A stretch of 13,017 nucleotides of DNA from Candidatus Tectimicrobiota bacterium (GTDB lineage Bacteria; JACPSX01), in assembly GCA_016193065.1 (NCBI GenBank), contig JACPSX010000149.1, positions 1,690-14,706 on the forward strand, given 5' to 3'. The number at the start of each line of letters is the position of its first letter. Positions within the stretch are counted from its first letter, which is position 1. The notes below the pieces were generated by a model that had not been told where the DNA came from, searched no databases, and worked only from the letters and a program-made list of their open reading frames with translations. This document shows, in pieces, positions 11,899 to 13,017 of this stretch. Both the position numbers and the translations under genes were made by a program.

Positions 11899-13017
11899 GT
11901 GAACCTTCGGCGCCTGAAGTGGATTGCCATCATCGTCCCCTTGGGATTCCTGATCCTTCTGGAGGTCGTCCGCTACCTCTACCTTGAACCGCTACTCCCT
12001 TATCCTACGGGCCACCTGCTGGCCATCGCTGTGATGATTCCCGCCGTCTATTTGTTTTCGCACTCGATCTTCACGATTATTACACGAATGGAGCAGGAAG
12101 TTCTCCGGCACAATCGCCATCTTGCGGCCATGAACCAGATCCTGACCGCCGTATCCCGCTCCCTGGAACTCGACGAAATCCTTCAGGTGGCTCTGGATCA
12201 GGTCTTGGAGGTGATGCAGATCGAGATGGGAGCCATCGCCCTGCTGGATGCCGAAAAGGAGGAGCTTAAAATAGCCGTCAACAGGGGACTCCCTCCTGAG
12301 ATATACCTGCATGTAAAGTGTTTAAAGCTTGCCGACGCTCCGCTCGAATGGGAGGTAGTGCGGTCGGGAAAGCCGGCAGTTATCGAAAACCTGATGGAGG
12401 ATCCCCGAGTCTTGGATATTGCCAAGCAGGCAGGGTTCCAGTCCCTCGTCTGCTTGCCGCTGAAATCAAAGGGAGTGGTGCAGGGATTGCTGGGCATCGC
12501 CAGCTGCCAGAAGCGGAGCTTCAGCCAGTCAGATGTAGATCTCCTGATGGCCACAGGCAGCCAGATCGGCATGACCATCGAGAACGCTCGGCTTTTCGCC
12601 GAGGCCCGTAAACAGAGCGAGCGGCTCCGGATCCTGCAGGAGCGGGAGCGCATCGCCATGGACCTCCATGACGGCGTCATCCAATCCCTCTATGCCGTCG
12701 GCCTGAGCCTGGAGAGCTGCGCCGAGACGGCGCGCGAAGCCCCGGAGGAGGTGACCCGGAAAATCGACCGAGCGGTGGATGATCTCAACGGCGTCATCAA
12801 GGATATTCGCAATTACATCTTCGACTTGCGCCCCAATCCAATGGGGGCAGAAGGCATCAAAGGGGCACTGGAGGAAACCGTCAAAGCTTTCAGGGTGAAT
12901 TCCCTCCTGGAGGCGGAGCTCAGCGCGGAGGAAGTAGAGGGGCTCGGCCAGGAAGAGATCGTCCAGCTCGCCCACATCGCGCAGGAGGCTCTGGCCAATA
13001 TCATGAAACACGCCCGG
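11899..13017 (+). CDS. NarL-type sensor histidine kinase with GAF domain (3' end outside window)
   Basis: Open from the GTG at 11899 to the window edge, 373 codons without a stop. Two membrane helices (about residues 8-24 and 40-62) with a very short loop leave little extracellular sensor. Residues about 85-230 are a GAF domain (LDEILQVALDQVLEVM at the start, SQIGMTIENARLF at the end), which may sense a small molecule or redox state. A HisKA_3 domain follows, ERIAMDLHDGVIQSLYAVGL, with H257 as the phosphorylated histidine, and IFDLRP near 307-312. The ATPase domain begins with the N-box QEALANIMKHA (N367) and is cut off. GGGAGGGG nine bases before the GTG supports the start. A LuxR/NarL response regulator is expected downstream, beyond the window. 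Confidence 0.9.
   Translation, partial: MNLRRLKWIAIIVPLGFLILLEVVRYLYLEPLLPYPTGHLLAIAVMIPAVYLFSHSIFTIITRMEQEVLRHNRHLAAMNQILTAVSRSLELDEILQVALDQVLEVMQIEMGAIALLDAEKEELKIAVNRGLPPEIYLHVKCLKLADAPLEWEVVRSGKPAVIENLMEDPRVLDIAKQAGFQSLVCLPLKSKGVVQGLLGIASCQKRSFSQSDVDLLMATGSQIGMTIENARLFAEARKQSERLRILQERERIAMDLHDGVIQSLYAVGLSLESCAETAREAPEEVTRKIDRAVDDLNGVIKDIRNYIFDLRPNPMGAEGIKGALEETVKAFRVNSLLEAELSAEEVEGLGQEEIVQLAHIAQEALANIMKHAR

Overview
The window is a bacterial accessory region of moderately high GC. It has strong AGGAGG-type ribosome sites, exported proteins, a lipoprotein and several ECF-type sigma/anti-sigma pairs, which suggests a Gram-negative-like, probably uncultured lineage. The combination (DUF3179 proteins, cupredoxin, NPC repeats, ECF pairs) reminds me of NC10/Methylomirabilota or Nitrospirota genomes, but this is an impression and not a determination. 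I saw no tRNA, rRNA, CRISPR array or transposase.

Layout. 1-3667 (minus strand): a membrane-anchored FHA/coiled-coil/trypsin-like protease; an orphan zinc anti-sigma factor with the relic of a lost sigma gene just upstream; a terminator; a small exported protein made of 34-residue repeats; and an anti-sigma/sigma pair whose sigma gene carries a frameshift. 3894-6530 (plus): two tandemly duplicated exported DUF3179 proteins, the second with an inserted cysteine-rich NPC-repeat segment. 6594-8246 (minus): a flavin reductase-like protein, then an intact sigma/anti-sigma pair paralogous to the first. 8361-9503 (minus): a cupredoxin plus lipoprotein operon ending in a strong terminator. 9803-11133 (plus): a third, unrelated ECF sigma with a membrane RskA-type anti-sigma, divergent from the cupredoxin operon. 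11032-11508 (minus): a redoxin/deiodinase-like gene with an in-frame UGA exactly at the active-site position (candidate selenocysteine, U-P-Y-C), apparently truncated at its 3' end where it meets rskA. 11899-13017 (plus): a GAF-containing NarL-type sensor histidine kinase cut by the window edge, behind a near-consensus sigma-70 promoter.

How it fits together. The region looks like an envelope/redox stress-response island: signal-sensing proteins (FHA protease, ECF pairs, GAF kinase) lie among exported or redox proteins (cupredoxin, lipoprotein, DUF3179 pair, flavin reductase, Sec/Cys redoxin). Two themes stand out. One sigma/anti-sigma module exists in three states: intact at 7318-8246, sigma frameshifted at 2739-3667, and sigma lost at 1810-2193. 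Leader sequences were duplicated along with it, so the FHA protease and the repeat protein may share control. The other theme is the candidate selenoprotein, which is the most unusual single gene here. All functional statements come from reading motifs; no search was run.
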